Part shown: positions 26,180 through 35,250 of the stretch, piece by piece
Position numbering within the stretch: position 1 is the first letter of the stretch
Layout: each line of letters begins with the position of its first letter
Assembly: GCA_019241525.1 (NCBI GenBank)
Contig: JAFAWY010000021.1
Location: forward strand, 1-62,137
DNA from: Pseudonocardiales bacterium
GTDB taxonomy: Bacteria; Actinomycetota; Actinomycetes; Mycobacteriales; Pseudonocardiaceae
DNA: 62,137 nt
Reading direction: 5' to 3'
Notes under the pieces: model-generated
Seen by the model: only the letters and a program-made list of their open reading frames with translations
Databases searched by the model: none
What the model was told of the DNA's origin: nothing
Made by a program: the position numbers and the translations under genes

Positions 26180-27406
26180 TCAGGTTAGGGCGGCTAGTGC
26201 GGTGTGCACCATGACGCGCACGCCAAGCGGGAGCGCGCGCTCATCGAGATCGAAGGTGGGTTGATGGATGTCGTGCTGCGGCTGGTCGCCGGACCAGACA
26301 CCGAGGCGGCACATGGATCCCGGCACGTGCTCGAGGTACCAGGCGAAATCCTCCGCACCAGCGGACTGCTCAGTACTTACGACAGCGTCCTCGCCCAACG
26401 CGGCGGCGATACCGTCGCGGAGCAGCCCGGTGCTGACCGGCTCGTTGACCACCGGCGGCACGCCACGGACATGGCGCAGGTCAAAGCCCACGCCGGTGGG
26501 CGTGAGCAGGGCGGTGACCAGCTCGCGGACCAGTGGTTCCAGATCTGTCCAGATACCGCGGTCCCCAGTGCGGAGGGTGCCGCGAACCAACCCTTCTTGA
26601 GGAACGGTGTTGGCGGCCTGACCTGCCTGCACCGCCCCCCACACCAGGAGCGTGCCTGAGCGGGGATCGATCCGCCGGGACAGCAGCGAGGGCAATCCGG
26701 TGATTACGGTGCCGAGCGCGTGCACCAGATCGGCGGTGAGGTGCGGCCGCGAGGTATGCCCGCCGGGTGAGGACAGCCGCAGTTCCAGCAGGTCGGAAGC
26801 CGACGTCATCGGCCCAACCCGGGTACCGACCTGACCAACGGGTAACCGGGGGGCGCAATGCAGCGCGAAGATATGGTCCACATCGGACAAGGCACCTGCG
26901 GCGAGCACATCCAGCGCTCCGCCAGGCATCACTTCCTCAGCCGGTTGGAAGATCAGCCGGATCTGACCCGGCAACGCCGGAGCTGACGCTAACGCCAACG
27001 CAGCACCCAGCAGGATGGCGGTGTGCGCGTCATGCCCGCAGGCGTGCATGACGCCGTGCACGGTGGAAGCGAACGGCAACCCGGTGGCTTCCACCAACGG
27101 CAGTGCGTCGATGTCGGCCCGCAGCGCGACACACCGGGAACCGGTACCGATGTCGCAGATCAGCCCGGTGCCGTCGGGCAGCGGGGTGGATTGCAAGCCA
27201 GCACTGCGGAGGCACTCGGCAATCAGAGCCGTGGTGGCGTGTTCGGCGTAGGCGAGCTCTGGATGGGCATGGATGTGCCGACGCCAGGCGACCAGGTCGG
27301 TACCGTGTTTCGACAGCCACTCGTCGAGCCAGGACGGCCCCCGACCCGCCGCGATGTCCAGCGGCGCCTCAGCGGCAGGCAGTGGGCTGGGGTGTAGCAG
27401 CGTCAC
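26180..27406 (-). CDS. M20 amidohydrolase (AmiA-like)
   Basis: Metal-dependent N-acyl amino-acid or peptide amidohydrolase of 408 residues. Motifs: RRHIHAHPELAYAE, ALRADIDALPLVE, HACGHDAHTAILLGAA (metal Cys/His), IFQPAEEVMPGGA, and a late EQSAGAEDFAWYLE. The order amiA beside deoD-type genes recalls Rv3305c-Rv3307. The GTG start overlaps the stop of the preceding hypothetical gene, so they are coupled. A 22-base repeat array follows the stop. The substrate is unknown. Confidence 0.9.
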   Translation of the reverse strand: MTLLHPSPLPAAEAPLDIAAGRGPSWLDEWLSKHGTDLVAWRRHIHAHPELAYAEHATTALIAECLRSAGLQSTPLPDGTGLICDIGTGSRCVALRADIDALPLVEATGLPFASTVHGVMHACGHDAHTAILLGAALALASAPALPGQIRLIFQPAEEVMPGGALDVLAAGALSDVDHIFALHCAPRLPVGQVGTRVGPMTSASDLLELRLSSPGGHTSRPHLTADLVHALGTVITGLPSLLSRRIDPRSGTLLVWGAVQAGQAANTVPQEGLVRGTLRTGDRGIWTDLEPLVRELVTALLTPTGVGFDLRHVRGVPPVVNEPVSTGLLRDGIAAALGEDAVVSTEQSAGAEDFAWYLEHVPGSMCRLGVWSGDQPQHDIHQPTFDLDERALPLGVRVMVHTALAALT

Positions 27407-27876
27407 GCGCCACCTCCGGCGTCGCCGGTGGCCGCCGCCAGACCGGTCAGTGTCAGCGCACGGGCGCCGTTGCTGCACACGGCGGTCGCGTCAGCCCGCG
27501 GGTCATACCACGCTGACGTGTTAGCGGCGGTCATCACGTCGTCGAATACCCCTCTCTGCGCGCGCGGTATCTTGCCCGTACCGGCATCTTCGGCGGATTT
27601 TCCGATCAACTTGATCGTCACGTCCAGAGTTTCGGTGGCCGCCGCGATGACGTTGCGCCAGCACTCGTGATCCACCTTCGACAGCACCACATAGTCCAGG
27701 CGCAGGCCGGAATGCAGAGGCGACACGCCGTGCTCGACATCGAAGCGATCGGCCGCCACCAGAACGGCGCCGTTACCAGCACCGACGTGCTCCGTGTCGG
27801 CACTGCGCCGCAGTGCTCGCAGAGCGTCCCCAGGCCGCGCCATGGCGACAGCAGGACTGGCTGCCGCAGGATTCAT
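27403..27876 (-). CDS. Uncharacterised protein coupled to the amidohydrolase
   Basis: A 157-residue protein I do not recognise. No signal peptide or membrane helix is visible. The N-terminal 20 residues are Ala/Pro rich; the core runs ADTEHVGAGNGAVLVAADRF through VVLSKVDHECWRNVIAAA to KIPRAQRGVFDDVMTAANT, with a Gly/Ala-rich end. The start is placed at ATG 27876, since the longer frame would overlap the divergent ATP-grasp gene. The stop overlaps the amidohydrolase start, so the pair are probably made together and may act together. Confidence 0.55.
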   Translation of the reverse strand: MNPAAASPAVAMARPGDALRALRRSADTEHVGAGNGAVLVAADRFDVEHGVSPLHSGLRLDYVVLSKVDHECWRNVIAAATETLDVTIKLIGKSAEDAGTGKIPRAQRGVFDDVMTAANTSAWYDPRADATAVCSNGARALTLTGLAAATGDAGGGA

Positions 27877-28044
27877 CCCCTGATTCTGCCCGACACAGCT
27901 CACCGACGCCGCATGCCGTGCCGCAGCCAGCGCAGTCGATTGCCCTACGGCCGCCACGGCCACGACCGGTGCTGTCCAGTCAATCTCAAACGACCACGGT
28001 GTTGAACTCGGCAACAAGATGGCGCGGTTCACCGGCCAGGCAAG

Positions 28045-28050
28045 TAGCGT
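28045..28050 (+). promoter_or_regulatory. -10 box, ATP-grasp gene
   Basis: TAGCGT seven bases before the GTG at 28058; it decides the start used here. Confidence 0.45.
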
Positions 28051-28057
28051 CAATCCT

Positions 28058-28963
28058 GTGCGCCGGATCGCGATCGCCACCGCGAAGGGCGCCGACGACG
28101 TCGACATGCCGTTGTTGATCAATGCTCTCGGCGCCTCGGATATTAGCGCGGAGGCCATCGAATGGGACGCCGACCGTAACTGGCACGCATTCGATATGGT
28201 ACTGGTCCGTTCGACCTGGGACTATCCGTGGCGGGTCGAAAATTTCTCCGCTTGGATCGACCACGTATCGCATTCCACATTATTGGTGAATCCATCGGAG
28301 GTGATCCGCTGGAACCTGAACAAATGCTATCTGTGTGACCTTGACAGGGCTGGACTACCCGTCATCCCGACCAGATATGTCAAACGCGGCGAGCGGCCAG
28401 AGTTACTTGCGGGCGAGATCGTGGTCAAACCGGTTGTGTCCGCCAGTGCCTGGAACACCGCACGCTACCTTCCCGACGCGCAAGCCGAGGCCATCGAGCA
28501 CATACGCATGCTGCACAGCCAGGGTGTGGACGCGATGGTTCAGCCATACCTGAAGCAGATCGAGGTGATGGGCGAACGCAGGCTGATCTTTTTCAACAAT
28601 AGGTTGAGCCATGCGGTGCGCAGGGGCGCTGTCCTGCACACCAGCCAAATCCACAACGAGCAGCTGCCCCGTCCTCAGCGCACCCACTACTCGCCGAGCC
28701 GCTCGGAGCTCGCCATCGCTGCGGCAGCATTGCGCGCAGTGCCAGGAATCTGCCATCCGCTGCCTTACGCCCGGGTCGACCTGGTGCCCGGCAGCACCGG
28801 AGGGCCAATGATCATGGAGCTCGAGCTGATCGAACCGAACCTGTCCTTAATCACCGCGCCGGGCGCCGTTGATCGCTTTGCCAAGGCGCTCACCGAATTT
28901 GCCTCAGCAAGTCCTGTCAGAAGGTCCCAAACAAGTCGTCAGAAAGACTCTGACGGTACGTAG
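28058..28963 (+). CDS. ATP-grasp ligase (DcsG/RimK-like)
   Basis: A 301-residue ATP-grasp protein: [18 protein letters not shown] in the N-terminal domain, [16 protein letters not shown] at the ATP site, and a C-terminal metal site [14 protein letters not shown]. The overall pattern resembles the D-cycloserine ligase DcsG and related amide-forming enzymes of unknown substrate. The GTG at 28058 follows TAGCGT by seven bases, supporting a leaderless start; the longer frame from 28019 has no such signal. The last 25 bases overlap the 3' end of the convergent mutase gene. Confidence 0.75.
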   Translation: MRRIAIATAKGADDVDMPLLINALGASDISAEAIEWDADRNWHAFDMVLVRSTWDYPWRVENFSAWIDHVSHSTLLVNPSEVIRWNLNKCYLCDLDRAGLPVIPTRYVKRGERPELLAGEIVVKPVVSASAWNTARYLPDAQAEAIEHIRMLHSQGVDAMVQPYLKQIEVMGERRLIFFNNRLSHAVRRGAVLHTSQIHNEQLPRPQRTHYSPSRSELAIAAAALRAVPGICHPLPYARVDLVPGSTGGPMIMELELIEPNLSLITAPGAVDRFAKALTEFASASPVRRSQTSRQKDSDGT

Positions 28964-30531
28964 CTGCCCCACACGTCACGCAGCGCGTGACATACCTCTC
29001 CCACTGTGGCCCGCTCGGCGAGCGCCCGCTTCATCGGGTACAGCACGTTGCCTGCAGCGTCTTTGGCTGCCTGCCGCAGCTCATCCAGGGCACGCCCGAC
29101 CGCCACGGACGATCGCGACGAGCGCAGCACAGCAAGCCGCTCCCGGGCCCGATCCTCGATCGCCGGGTCCACCCGCAGCGGCTGGTAAGGATCTTCGGCG
29201 TCAAGCCGATAACGGTTGACCCCCACCACCACCCGATCACCGGAATCAATCTCGACCGCGGTCTGGTACGCGGTCCGCTCGATCTCCGATTTCTGGAACC
29301 CCGCCTCAATGGCCCGCACAGCACCACCCAGCTCATCCACCTTGTCCATTAAGGCAACCGCGGCAGCTTCCACCTCATCGGTCATCGCTTCGACCGCGTA
29401 GGAACCGGCAAAAGGATCGACGGTGGCGGTCAGATCGGTCTCATGCGCCAGCACCTGTTGGGTCCGCAGAGCCAACCGGGCAGCCTTCTCCGTGGGCAAC
29501 GCGATGGCCTCGTCGTAGGCATTGGTGTGCAGCGACTGAGCGCCGCCGAAGATGGCGGCGATTGCTTGCGCGGTAACCCGCACCACGTTGACCTCCGGCT
29601 GCTGTGCGGTCAGCTGCACCCCGGCGGTTTGGGCGTGAAATCGCAACGTCAACGATTTCGGATTTCGGGCGCCGAAGCGCTCGGCCATCAGGCGAGCCCA
29701 GATCCGCCGGGCGGCCCGAAATTTTGCGATTTCCTCCAGAAGTGTAGTACGCGAGACGAAAAAGAATGACAATCGTGGCGCGAACTCGTCAACAGCCATT
29801 CCGGCGTCCAGCGCGGCCTGCACGTACTGAGCTCCATTGGCCAGCGTAAAAGCGATTTCCTGCGCCGGATTGGCGCCGGCCTCGGCCATATGGTAACCCG
29901 AGATCGAAATGGTATTCCACCGCGGGATCTCCGCCTTGCAATAGGCAAAGATGTCCGACGTGAGACGCAGGGAATGCGCCGGCGGGTAAATATAGGTACC
30001 TCGCGCAATGTATTCTTTGAGAATGTCGTTTTGCACCGTTCCGGTCAGCGCCGACGCCGGCACCCCCTGTTCCTCGCCGACCAGTTGATACAGCAACAAC
30101 AGCACGCTGGCCGGCGCGTTGATCGTCATGGAAGTGGACACTTCGTCCAGCGGGATCCCATCGAACAGCGTGCGCATGTCCTCGATCGAATCGATGGCCA
30201 CCCCGACCTTGCCGACCTCGCCGTGCGCAATGGGCTCATCGGAGTCGTAGCCCATCTGCGTGGGTAGGTCGAACGCCACCGACAGCCCGGTCTGCCCGGC
30301 CCGGCGCAGCTGGTGGTACCGCGCATTGGACTCGGCAGCGGTGCCGTACCCGGCATACTGGCGCATGGTCCACGGGCGCTGGGTGTACATGGTCGGGTAC
30401 ACGCCCCGGGTGAACGGGAACTGCCCAGGCTCGCCTAGCCGCTCAGCCAGTCCCTCCGCGACGTCCTGCGCGCGGTACACCGGCTTGATCGGAAAACCCG
30501 ATTCCGCTGACCTGTCCACCACCTTCATCAT
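28939..30531 (-). CDS. Methylmalonyl-CoA mutase-family catalytic subunit without B12 domain
   Basis: Catalytic barrel of a coenzyme-B12-dependent acyl-CoA mutase. Seen: [101 protein letters not shown]. The Tyr of MYTQRP and the Arg of HSLR correspond, as I recall, to the carboxylate-contact residues of methylmalonyl-CoA mutase, which isobutyryl-CoA mutase lacks, so a dicarboxylic acyl-CoA substrate is likely. At about 530 residues it has no C-terminal cobalamin domain, which must come from a separate subunit not seen nearby. Propionate metabolism with AccD5 is the obvious context. The start among several is uncertain. Confidence 0.88.
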   Translation of the reverse strand: MMKVVDRSAESGFPIKPVYRAQDVAEGLAERLGEPGQFPFTRGVYPTMYTQRPWTMRQYAGYGTAAESNARYHQLRRAGQTGLSVAFDLPTQMGYDSDEPIAHGEVGKVGVAIDSIEDMRTLFDGIPLDEVSTSMTINAPASVLLLLYQLVGEEQGVPASALTGTVQNDILKEYIARGTYIYPPAHSLRLTSDIFAYCKAEIPRWNTISISGYHMAEAGANPAQEIAFTLANGAQYVQAALDAGMAVDEFAPRLSFFFVSRTTLLEEIAKFRAARRIWARLMAERFGARNPKSLTLRFHAQTAGVQLTAQQPEVNVVRVTAQAIAAIFGGAQSLHTNAYDEAIALPTEKAARLALRTQQVLAHETDLTATVDPFAGSYAVEAMTDEVEAAAVALMDKVDELGGAVRAIEAGFQKSEIERTAYQTAVEIDSGDRVVVGVNRYRLDAEDPYQPLRVDPAIEDRARERLAVLRSSRSSVAVGRALDELRQAAKDAAGNVLYPMKRALAERATVGEVCHALRDVWGSYVPSESF

Positions 30532-30576
30532 GCCCACTTCGCATACCCGCTGAGCGGGTGCGGGCATCATGGGGCC

Positions 30577-32217
30577 GTGACCAACCCCGCACCCCGCCTG
30601 GTGGCCGGCCGGTACCGGCTCGATGCGGTGCTGGGCCGAGGCACCATGGGCACGGTGTGGTCAGCACGCGACGAGGTACTCGGACGGCCGGTCGCGATCA
30701 AGGAGGTGCTGCTGCCACCAGGCGTCCCCGACGCCGAGGCGAACGCATTGCGGGAACGTGCGTTGCGCGAAGCGCGGGCCATCGCGGCCCTGTCACACCC
30801 CAATGTGGTGACGCTCTACGACGTGGCCCGGGAAGGCGCCGCGCCGTTCGTCGTGATGGAACTGGTGCCTTCGCGCAGCCTGGCCGAGCTGACCCGCGAA
30901 GGCCCGTTGCCTCCCCAGCAAGTGGCCACCATCGGTGCCGCGGTAGCGGCCGCATTGCAGGCGGCCCATACCGCGGGAATCACCCACCGCGATGTCAAGC
31001 CCGGCAACGTGCTGGTCGCCCACGACGGCCGGATCAAGCTGACTGACTTCGGGATCGCCCGCAATCCGGCCGATGAAACCTTGACCGCAACCGGCCTGAT
31101 GCTCGGCTCACCGGCCTACATCGCTCCGGAGATAGCCTCCGGCAAACCGGTGAACCCTGCCTCGGACCTGTGGGGACTGGGCGCGACATTATTCGCCGCG
31201 GTCGAGGGCAGGCCCCCGTACGACGCAGGCACCGCGATGGCGACCGTGGCCGCGGTGGTGCAAGACAAGGTGCCCAGGCCGTCCTGTTCCGGGCCGCTCG
31301 CCGAGGTGATCAGCGGATTGATGGTCAAGGACCCCGCTCGCCGGCTATCGCTGTCCCAGGTACGCCAGATGCTGGGCGCGCCTCCAGAGGTTGCCTCGCC
31401 CACCGGCTCAGCAGACTCCTCGTTTGCGGCGCGCACCGCGTCAGCCACCGTCGCCGGCGCCACCGCTACAACCGCGTCAGAGATGCCGCGCCAGCGCAGC
31501 ACCCGGCTTGCCTCCGACCCGGGGCCGCTGCCTTTCGCCCAGCCCGCAGAAGCACGTGCTCCTCGGCACGGGCACAGGCGGCCCGGCACCAGGCGTAGAC
31601 CGGTCCTGTGGCTGCTGGCCGTGCTGTTGTTCCTCGCCAGCGCCGTGATCGGCTTCGCAGCCGCACGGATCACCGCCGGCCAGCCCGCGATGCCCTCCCT
31701 TACCACCCGGGCCGCGCCGAACCCGAGCCCCGAGGATCCGGTACTCAGTCCGCTAGTGGTCCAGGTCGATCAGCCCCCCGGTACCCGGCCGATGCAGTTC
31801 ACGGTCAGCGTGCCGCAGGGCTGGCCGCAGTTTCGCGAGCAGCGGGCACTTGGTGACAACTCCGGCACGGTGACGCGTTTCGTGTCACCGGACGGTTCGG
31901 AGGTCATCGCTGTGGAACGGGTCACCGGCGCCCCCGCCGTCAATGCCGATCAGTACCTGAGCGGCTACCTGCGCAAGCTGGCTCAGGGATTGCCCCAGCT
32001 GGTGGAGACCCAGCGGCAGCGGCTATCCGGTGGCGCGTTGGAGGCCACATACCGGACTCAAGAAGGTGGTGAGCTCCGGCGCACAACGTACCTGCGGATG
32101 ATGCCGGCTAACACGGAGCTGTGGGTTCTCTCGGTCACCGTGCCGACCGAGCGTGAGGCCGCGGGCCGTACCAAGTTGTTCGAACCCGTACTGGCCACCT
32201 TCACACCCGCCCTGTAG
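30577..32217 (+). CDS. Ser/Thr protein kinase with non-PASTA outer domain
   Basis: Hanks-type receptor kinase of 546 residues. Kinase domain 12-265 with glycine loop GRGTMGTVW, Lys42, catalytic HRDVKPGN (Asp139), DFG at 157-159 and APE at 173-175. A Pro/Ala/Arg-rich linker leads to one membrane helix at about 332-354. The outside domain (about 355-546) is not a PASTA repeat; it looks like a compact alpha/beta domain ([33 protein letters not shown]) similar to lipoprotein LpqN-type or Mog1-like folds. What it senses is unknown. It is divergent from the mutase gene. Confidence 0.9.
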   Translation: MTNPAPRLVAGRYRLDAVLGRGTMGTVWSARDEVLGRPVAIKEVLLPPGVPDAEANALRERALREARAIAALSHPNVVTLYDVAREGAAPFVVMELVPSRSLAELTREGPLPPQQVATIGAAVAAALQAAHTAGITHRDVKPGNVLVAHDGRIKLTDFGIARNPADETLTATGLMLGSPAYIAPEIASGKPVNPASDLWGLGATLFAAVEGRPPYDAGTAMATVAAVVQDKVPRPSCSGPLAEVISGLMVKDPARRLSLSQVRQMLGAPPEVASPTGSADSSFAARTASATVAGATATTASEMPRQRSTRLASDPGPLPFAQPAEARAPRHGHRRPGTRRRPVLWLLAVLLFLASAVIGFAAARITAGQPAMPSLTTRAAPNPSPEDPVLSPLVVQVDQPPGTRPMQFTVSVPQGWPQFREQRALGDNSGTVTRFVSPDGSEVIAVERVTGAPAVNADQYLSGYLRKLAQGLPQLVETQRQRLSGGALEATYRTQEGGELRRTTYLRMMPANTELWVLSVTVPTEREAAGRTKLFEPVLATFTPAL

Positions 32218-32250
32218 CGCTCCTTCGCCCCGATATGTCTCCAGGTCGGG

Positions 32251-32279
32251 ATCAGCGCACATGCGCTGATCGTTAGGCT
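32251..32279 (+). promoter_or_regulatory. Palindromic operator candidate and -10 box before deoD
   Basis: ATCAGCGCA-CA-TGCGCTGAT (32251-32270) has perfect 9-base arms. It ends three bases before TAGGCT (32274-32279), which is seven bases before the deoD GTG. The palindrome thus covers the -35 region of a leaderless promoter. It could alternatively end the kinase transcript, which stops at 32217, but it has no T-run. Confidence 0.55.
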
Positions 32280-32286
32280 ACTCAGC

Positions 32287-33081
32287 GTGATTGATCCGGC
32301 GCAGATAGCGCGAGAGGCCGCCGCGGTGCTCGCCGAGCGTACCGGGATCGCCACCCATGACGCCGCCGTGGTACTGGGCAGCGGCTGGCGCCCCGCGGCC
32401 GATGGTCTGGGGACACCGACCGCGGAACTGCCGTTCAGCACGTTGCCCGGTTTCGCCATGCCGCAGGTGATCGGGCATGCCGGGACGGCGCGGTCGGTGC
32501 AGCTGGGTGATCGCCGGGTCCTGGTATTGCTCGGTCGCACGCACAGCTACGAGGGCCACGGCGTGGCCCAGGTGGTGCACGGGGTGCGCGCCGCCTGCGC
32601 TGCCGGCGCACGGGTGGTGGTGCTCACCAACGCCGCCGGCGGTATCACCGATGGGCTCAAGGTGGGCCAGCCGGTGCTGATCTGCGACCACCTGAACCTC
32701 ACCGCGACGTCGCCGCTGGTCGGGCCGCAGTATGTGGACCTCACAGACACCTACGCTGCCCGGTTGCGCGCGCTGGCCCGCGAGATCGATCCAACGCTGG
32801 TCGAGGGCGTTTATGCCGGAGTGCCCGGTCCGCATTTCGAGACACCGGCGGAGATTCGCATGCTGCGTATGCTGGGCGCAGATCTGGTGGGGATGTCCAC
32901 CGTGCTGGAGGCCATCGCCGCCCGCGCTGAGGGCGCCGAAGTGCTGGGGATCTCGCTGGTGACCAACCTCGCCGCCGGCGTCGCGCCCGGCCCGCTGAAA
33001 ATCTCCGACATGCTCGCCGCCGCGGCGAAATCTGCGACCCGGATGGCTCCCCTGCTCCGGGAGCTTGTGACCCGGATCTGA
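32287..33081 (+). CDS. deoD: Purine nucleoside phosphorylase
   Basis: Trimeric (class I, PNP-type) purine nucleoside phosphorylase of 264 residues; splits inosine or guanosine with phosphate in salvage. Seen: [19 protein letters not shown], the phosphate-site [34 protein letters not shown] and [15 protein letters not shown]. Same relative order as Rv3307 in mycobacteria. Together with cytidine deaminase 3 kb downstream it makes a small nucleoside-salvage neighbourhood. Expression may be controlled through the palindrome just upstream. Confidence 0.95.
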   Translation: MIDPAQIAREAAAVLAERTGIATHDAAVVLGSGWRPAADGLGTPTAELPFSTLPGFAMPQVIGHAGTARSVQLGDRRVLVLLGRTHSYEGHGVAQVVHGVRAACAAGARVVVLTNAAGGITDGLKVGQPVLICDHLNLTATSPLVGPQYVDLTDTYAARLRALAREIDPTLVEGVYAGVPGPHFETPAEIRMLRMLGADLVGMSTVLEAIAARAEGAEVLGISLVTNLAAGVAPGPLKISDMLAAAAKSATRMAPLLRELVTRI

Positions 33082-33187
33082 TCCGGCGTATTCAACACGC
33101 TGGAGGCCCCGGCCAGGGCTCTCCGGAGGCGCCGATCATCGGCCACTAGAGGCTGTCGAGGCGGTCAGCTCGCCGATGGCCGATTTA

Positions 33188-33217
33188 AACGCTGTTATAG
33201 AACAGCGTTGCGATACT
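33188..33217 (+). promoter_or_regulatory. TetR operator and promoter
   Basis: AACGCTGTT-ATAG-AACAGCGTT (33188-33209) is a perfect inverted repeat with 9-base arms. It ends two bases before GATACT (33212-33217), eight bases before the GTG of the TetR-type gene. The layout is that of an autorepressed regulator with a leaderless message. Confidence 0.75.
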
Positions 33218-33225
33218 GTTGCCGG

Positions 33226-33837
33226 GTGGCCCGACCGAAACTGCATGACGAGGCGCTGCGGGTCCGCCTACTCGACACCGCTGCGGCGCTGCTCACCTCC
33301 GAGGGTCCGGATGCATTGAGCCTCCGTAGGCTGGCCGCCGCAGCGGGCACCTCGACGAGCGCGGTATACGCCCTGTTCGGTGGTAAACCAGGCATCCTTC
33401 GAGCACTGTTCATCGAGGCGTTTAGCCGGTTCAGGGCTCATCTGGACAAGGTGACGCCCTCCGGCGATCCGCTGGCCGACCTGCTCGCGCTGGGCCACGC
33501 CTACCGGGCTAGTGCACTGGCCGACCCGCACCTGTACGCGGTGATGTTCGGCTCACCGGTACCGGGCTTCGAACCCGCTCCGGCGGATTACGCGCAGGCC
33601 GAGGCCACCTTCATCCCGCTGCTGGACATGGTGCGCCGGGCACTAGCGGCGGGTCTGCTGCGTGACGGCGATCCGGGCGTCATCGCCACCGCACTGTGGG
33701 CAAACGTGCACGGCCTGGTGTCATTAGAGTTACGTGGCGCGCTGCCGGCGTGCGCAGTGCCACCGAGCGAACTGTTCGACACCGCGATGACCGCGAACCT
33801 CGCCGGGTGGCAAGTACGGTCACGAATACCCCCGTAA
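33226..33837 (+). CDS. TetR-family transcriptional regulator
   Basis: A 203-residue regulator. The N-terminal three-helix DNA-binding domain is clear: LLDTAAALLTSEGPDALSLR, RLAAAAGTSTSAVYALFGGK, then PGILRALFIEAF. The ligand-binding half resembles the WHG/TetR_C type (DPHLYAVMFGSPVPGF). I start at GTG 33226, not the earlier in-frame ATG, because the operator and -10 box lie immediately before it. It has no divergent partner: the gene to the left ends toward it. Targets other than itself are unknown. Confidence 0.88.
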   Translation: MARPKLHDEALRVRLLDTAAALLTSEGPDALSLRRLAAAAGTSTSAVYALFGGKPGILRALFIEAFSRFRAHLDKVTPSGDPLADLLALGHAYRASALADPHLYAVMFGSPVPGFEPAPADYAQAEATFIPLLDMVRRALAAGLLRDGDPGVIATALWANVHGLVSLELRGALPACAVPPSELFDTAMTANLAGWQVRSRIPP

Positions 33838-33894
33838 AGAGGGGATTCAGCCGGTAGCTCTGGCATCGCCACTTGCGGGTATTACCCTCCCGCC

Positions 33895-35118
33895 ATGGCT
33901 GCAGACATCGTGCCCATCGAGCTATCTGTCACCGTTGGCGATCTGGTGACGCTGTGGGCTCCGCGCTGGCGTGAAGATGGCGAGGACTGGGAAGCGTTCC
34001 TCGGCGACGAGGACAAATTGTTTGCCTTTGCCGATGTCGCGGCATTGGTGGGTTTCGTGCGCACCGCCAGTCAACACGATCTGCTCGACCATCCGGCGTG
34101 GTCGCTAGTGCCGCGCTTGCCCGCAGCGGACCTGCGCCCCACCGATGCCCACCGGTATGACCTGGTCGGCGTGCCTGAACTTGTGGCACAGCCGCCGGAC
34201 ACCTGGGTGATTGGTGAACTTGCCGACGTGGTGTCGATGGTCCGCTCGCTCGCCGAGGTGTGCGGGCTGGAACAGGTACACAAAGTGCTCGATTCCACTC
34301 CCGGATTCGCCATGCTCGCTGGCGGCATGCTCGCCTTCGGCGGCCGGGACGGCGTACGGCAGTGGGACGCGTTGTGCGATGCGATAGCCCAACGGTGGGA
34401 TGAGGTCCTCGACGCGGTCGACGGTGTGGTGTGCAGTCCTGATGTCGACCCGCAAGCCGTGCAGGCCGCGGCAACCGAACTGTCTGAATCGGAGGCTGCT
34501 TCGGCCGCCGTCGAGCAGCCGGCCAGCTCAGCAGCACGCAACGCGGACAACGCGGACGACGCCGCGCTGGCGTTCTGGTCCGGGGTCGGGATCGACCCGA
34601 TCCGGATCATCAGCGATCTCGGTGATCACTACACGTTGCGCTGCTACGTCGATGACACCGCGGTGTTCCTGGGGCACAACGGACGCATCGACGCCTTCAC
34701 CTCGCCGCGTGCGCTGATCCGGCACCTGATCGAACACCCGCGGGGACACGATCTCGATACGGTGTCCACCTGGCCGCAGGTCACCCAGCGCGCGGTTGAC
34801 CGGGAGCTGGCAGTTGCCGTCGACGAGGGCAATACCTACCTGCTGGCCGGACTGGCCGACGACCTCGCCGGAGGTCCCGAAACGGTCGATCCCGGGCAGC
34901 TCGAACTGGCTGTCGAATTGATCACTGATGCCGAGCAATGGGCTGATTCAGATGCCGCGGAAAAGGCGCTGGCCAGTTCGGAGCCGTTGGGTTGGCTGGT
35001 TTCCTTTCTCCTGCGACCAGATCCCACCCGGCTGGCGCCCAGCCCACCTTTCGATGCCGAAGCAGCAGCATGGCGCACCCTCGTGGGCAATTTCGAGGAT
35101 CGGCTGCAAGTACGCTGA
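33895..35118 (+). CDS. Conserved actinobacterial protein of unknown function (often named primosomal protein)
   Basis: A 407-residue cytoplasmic, acidic protein. The opening DIVPIELSVTVGDLVTLWAP and WEAFLGDEDKLFAF, and the later HDLLDHPAW, match a family found across Mycobacteriales that databases often call primosomal protein; I know of no experimental basis for that name. A variable Ala/Ser linker near residues 195-225 divides it into two domains, the second beginning AFWSGVGIDPIRIISD. TACCCT six bases before the ATG suggests leaderless transcription. Confidence 0.65.
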   Translation: MAADIVPIELSVTVGDLVTLWAPRWREDGEDWEAFLGDEDKLFAFADVAALVGFVRTASQHDLLDHPAWSLVPRLPAADLRPTDAHRYDLVGVPELVAQPPDTWVIGELADVVSMVRSLAEVCGLEQVHKVLDSTPGFAMLAGGMLAFGGRDGVRQWDALCDAIAQRWDEVLDAVDGVVCSPDVDPQAVQAAATELSESEAASAAVEQPASSAARNADNADDAALAFWSGVGIDPIRIISDLGDHYTLRCYVDDTAVFLGHNGRIDAFTSPRALIRHLIEHPRGHDLDTVSTWPQVTQRAVDRELAVAVDEGNTYLLAGLADDLAGGPETVDPGQLELAVELITDAEQWADSDAAEKALASSEPLGWLVSFLLRPDPTRLAPSPPFDAEAAAWRTLVGNFEDRLQVR

Positions 35119-35250
35119 CCAGCGAGTTCCGGTCCTGGTCGGACCGGCTGCGCAGGGTGGTCTCCCGGTTGCAGGCAGCTGCCGCGGCATAGTTAGGATC
35201 CGCGCGTCGGTCCGCCCCCCAGCGAAGGCCCCCAAGCGAAGGTGGAGCCC

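Noticed and set aside
35119-35190. Coding-like stretch after the primosomal-like gene (TSEFRSWSDRLRRVV in another frame)
   Set aside because: Only about 24 codons, without a start or known homologue; may be a drifted C-terminus but cannot be supported.
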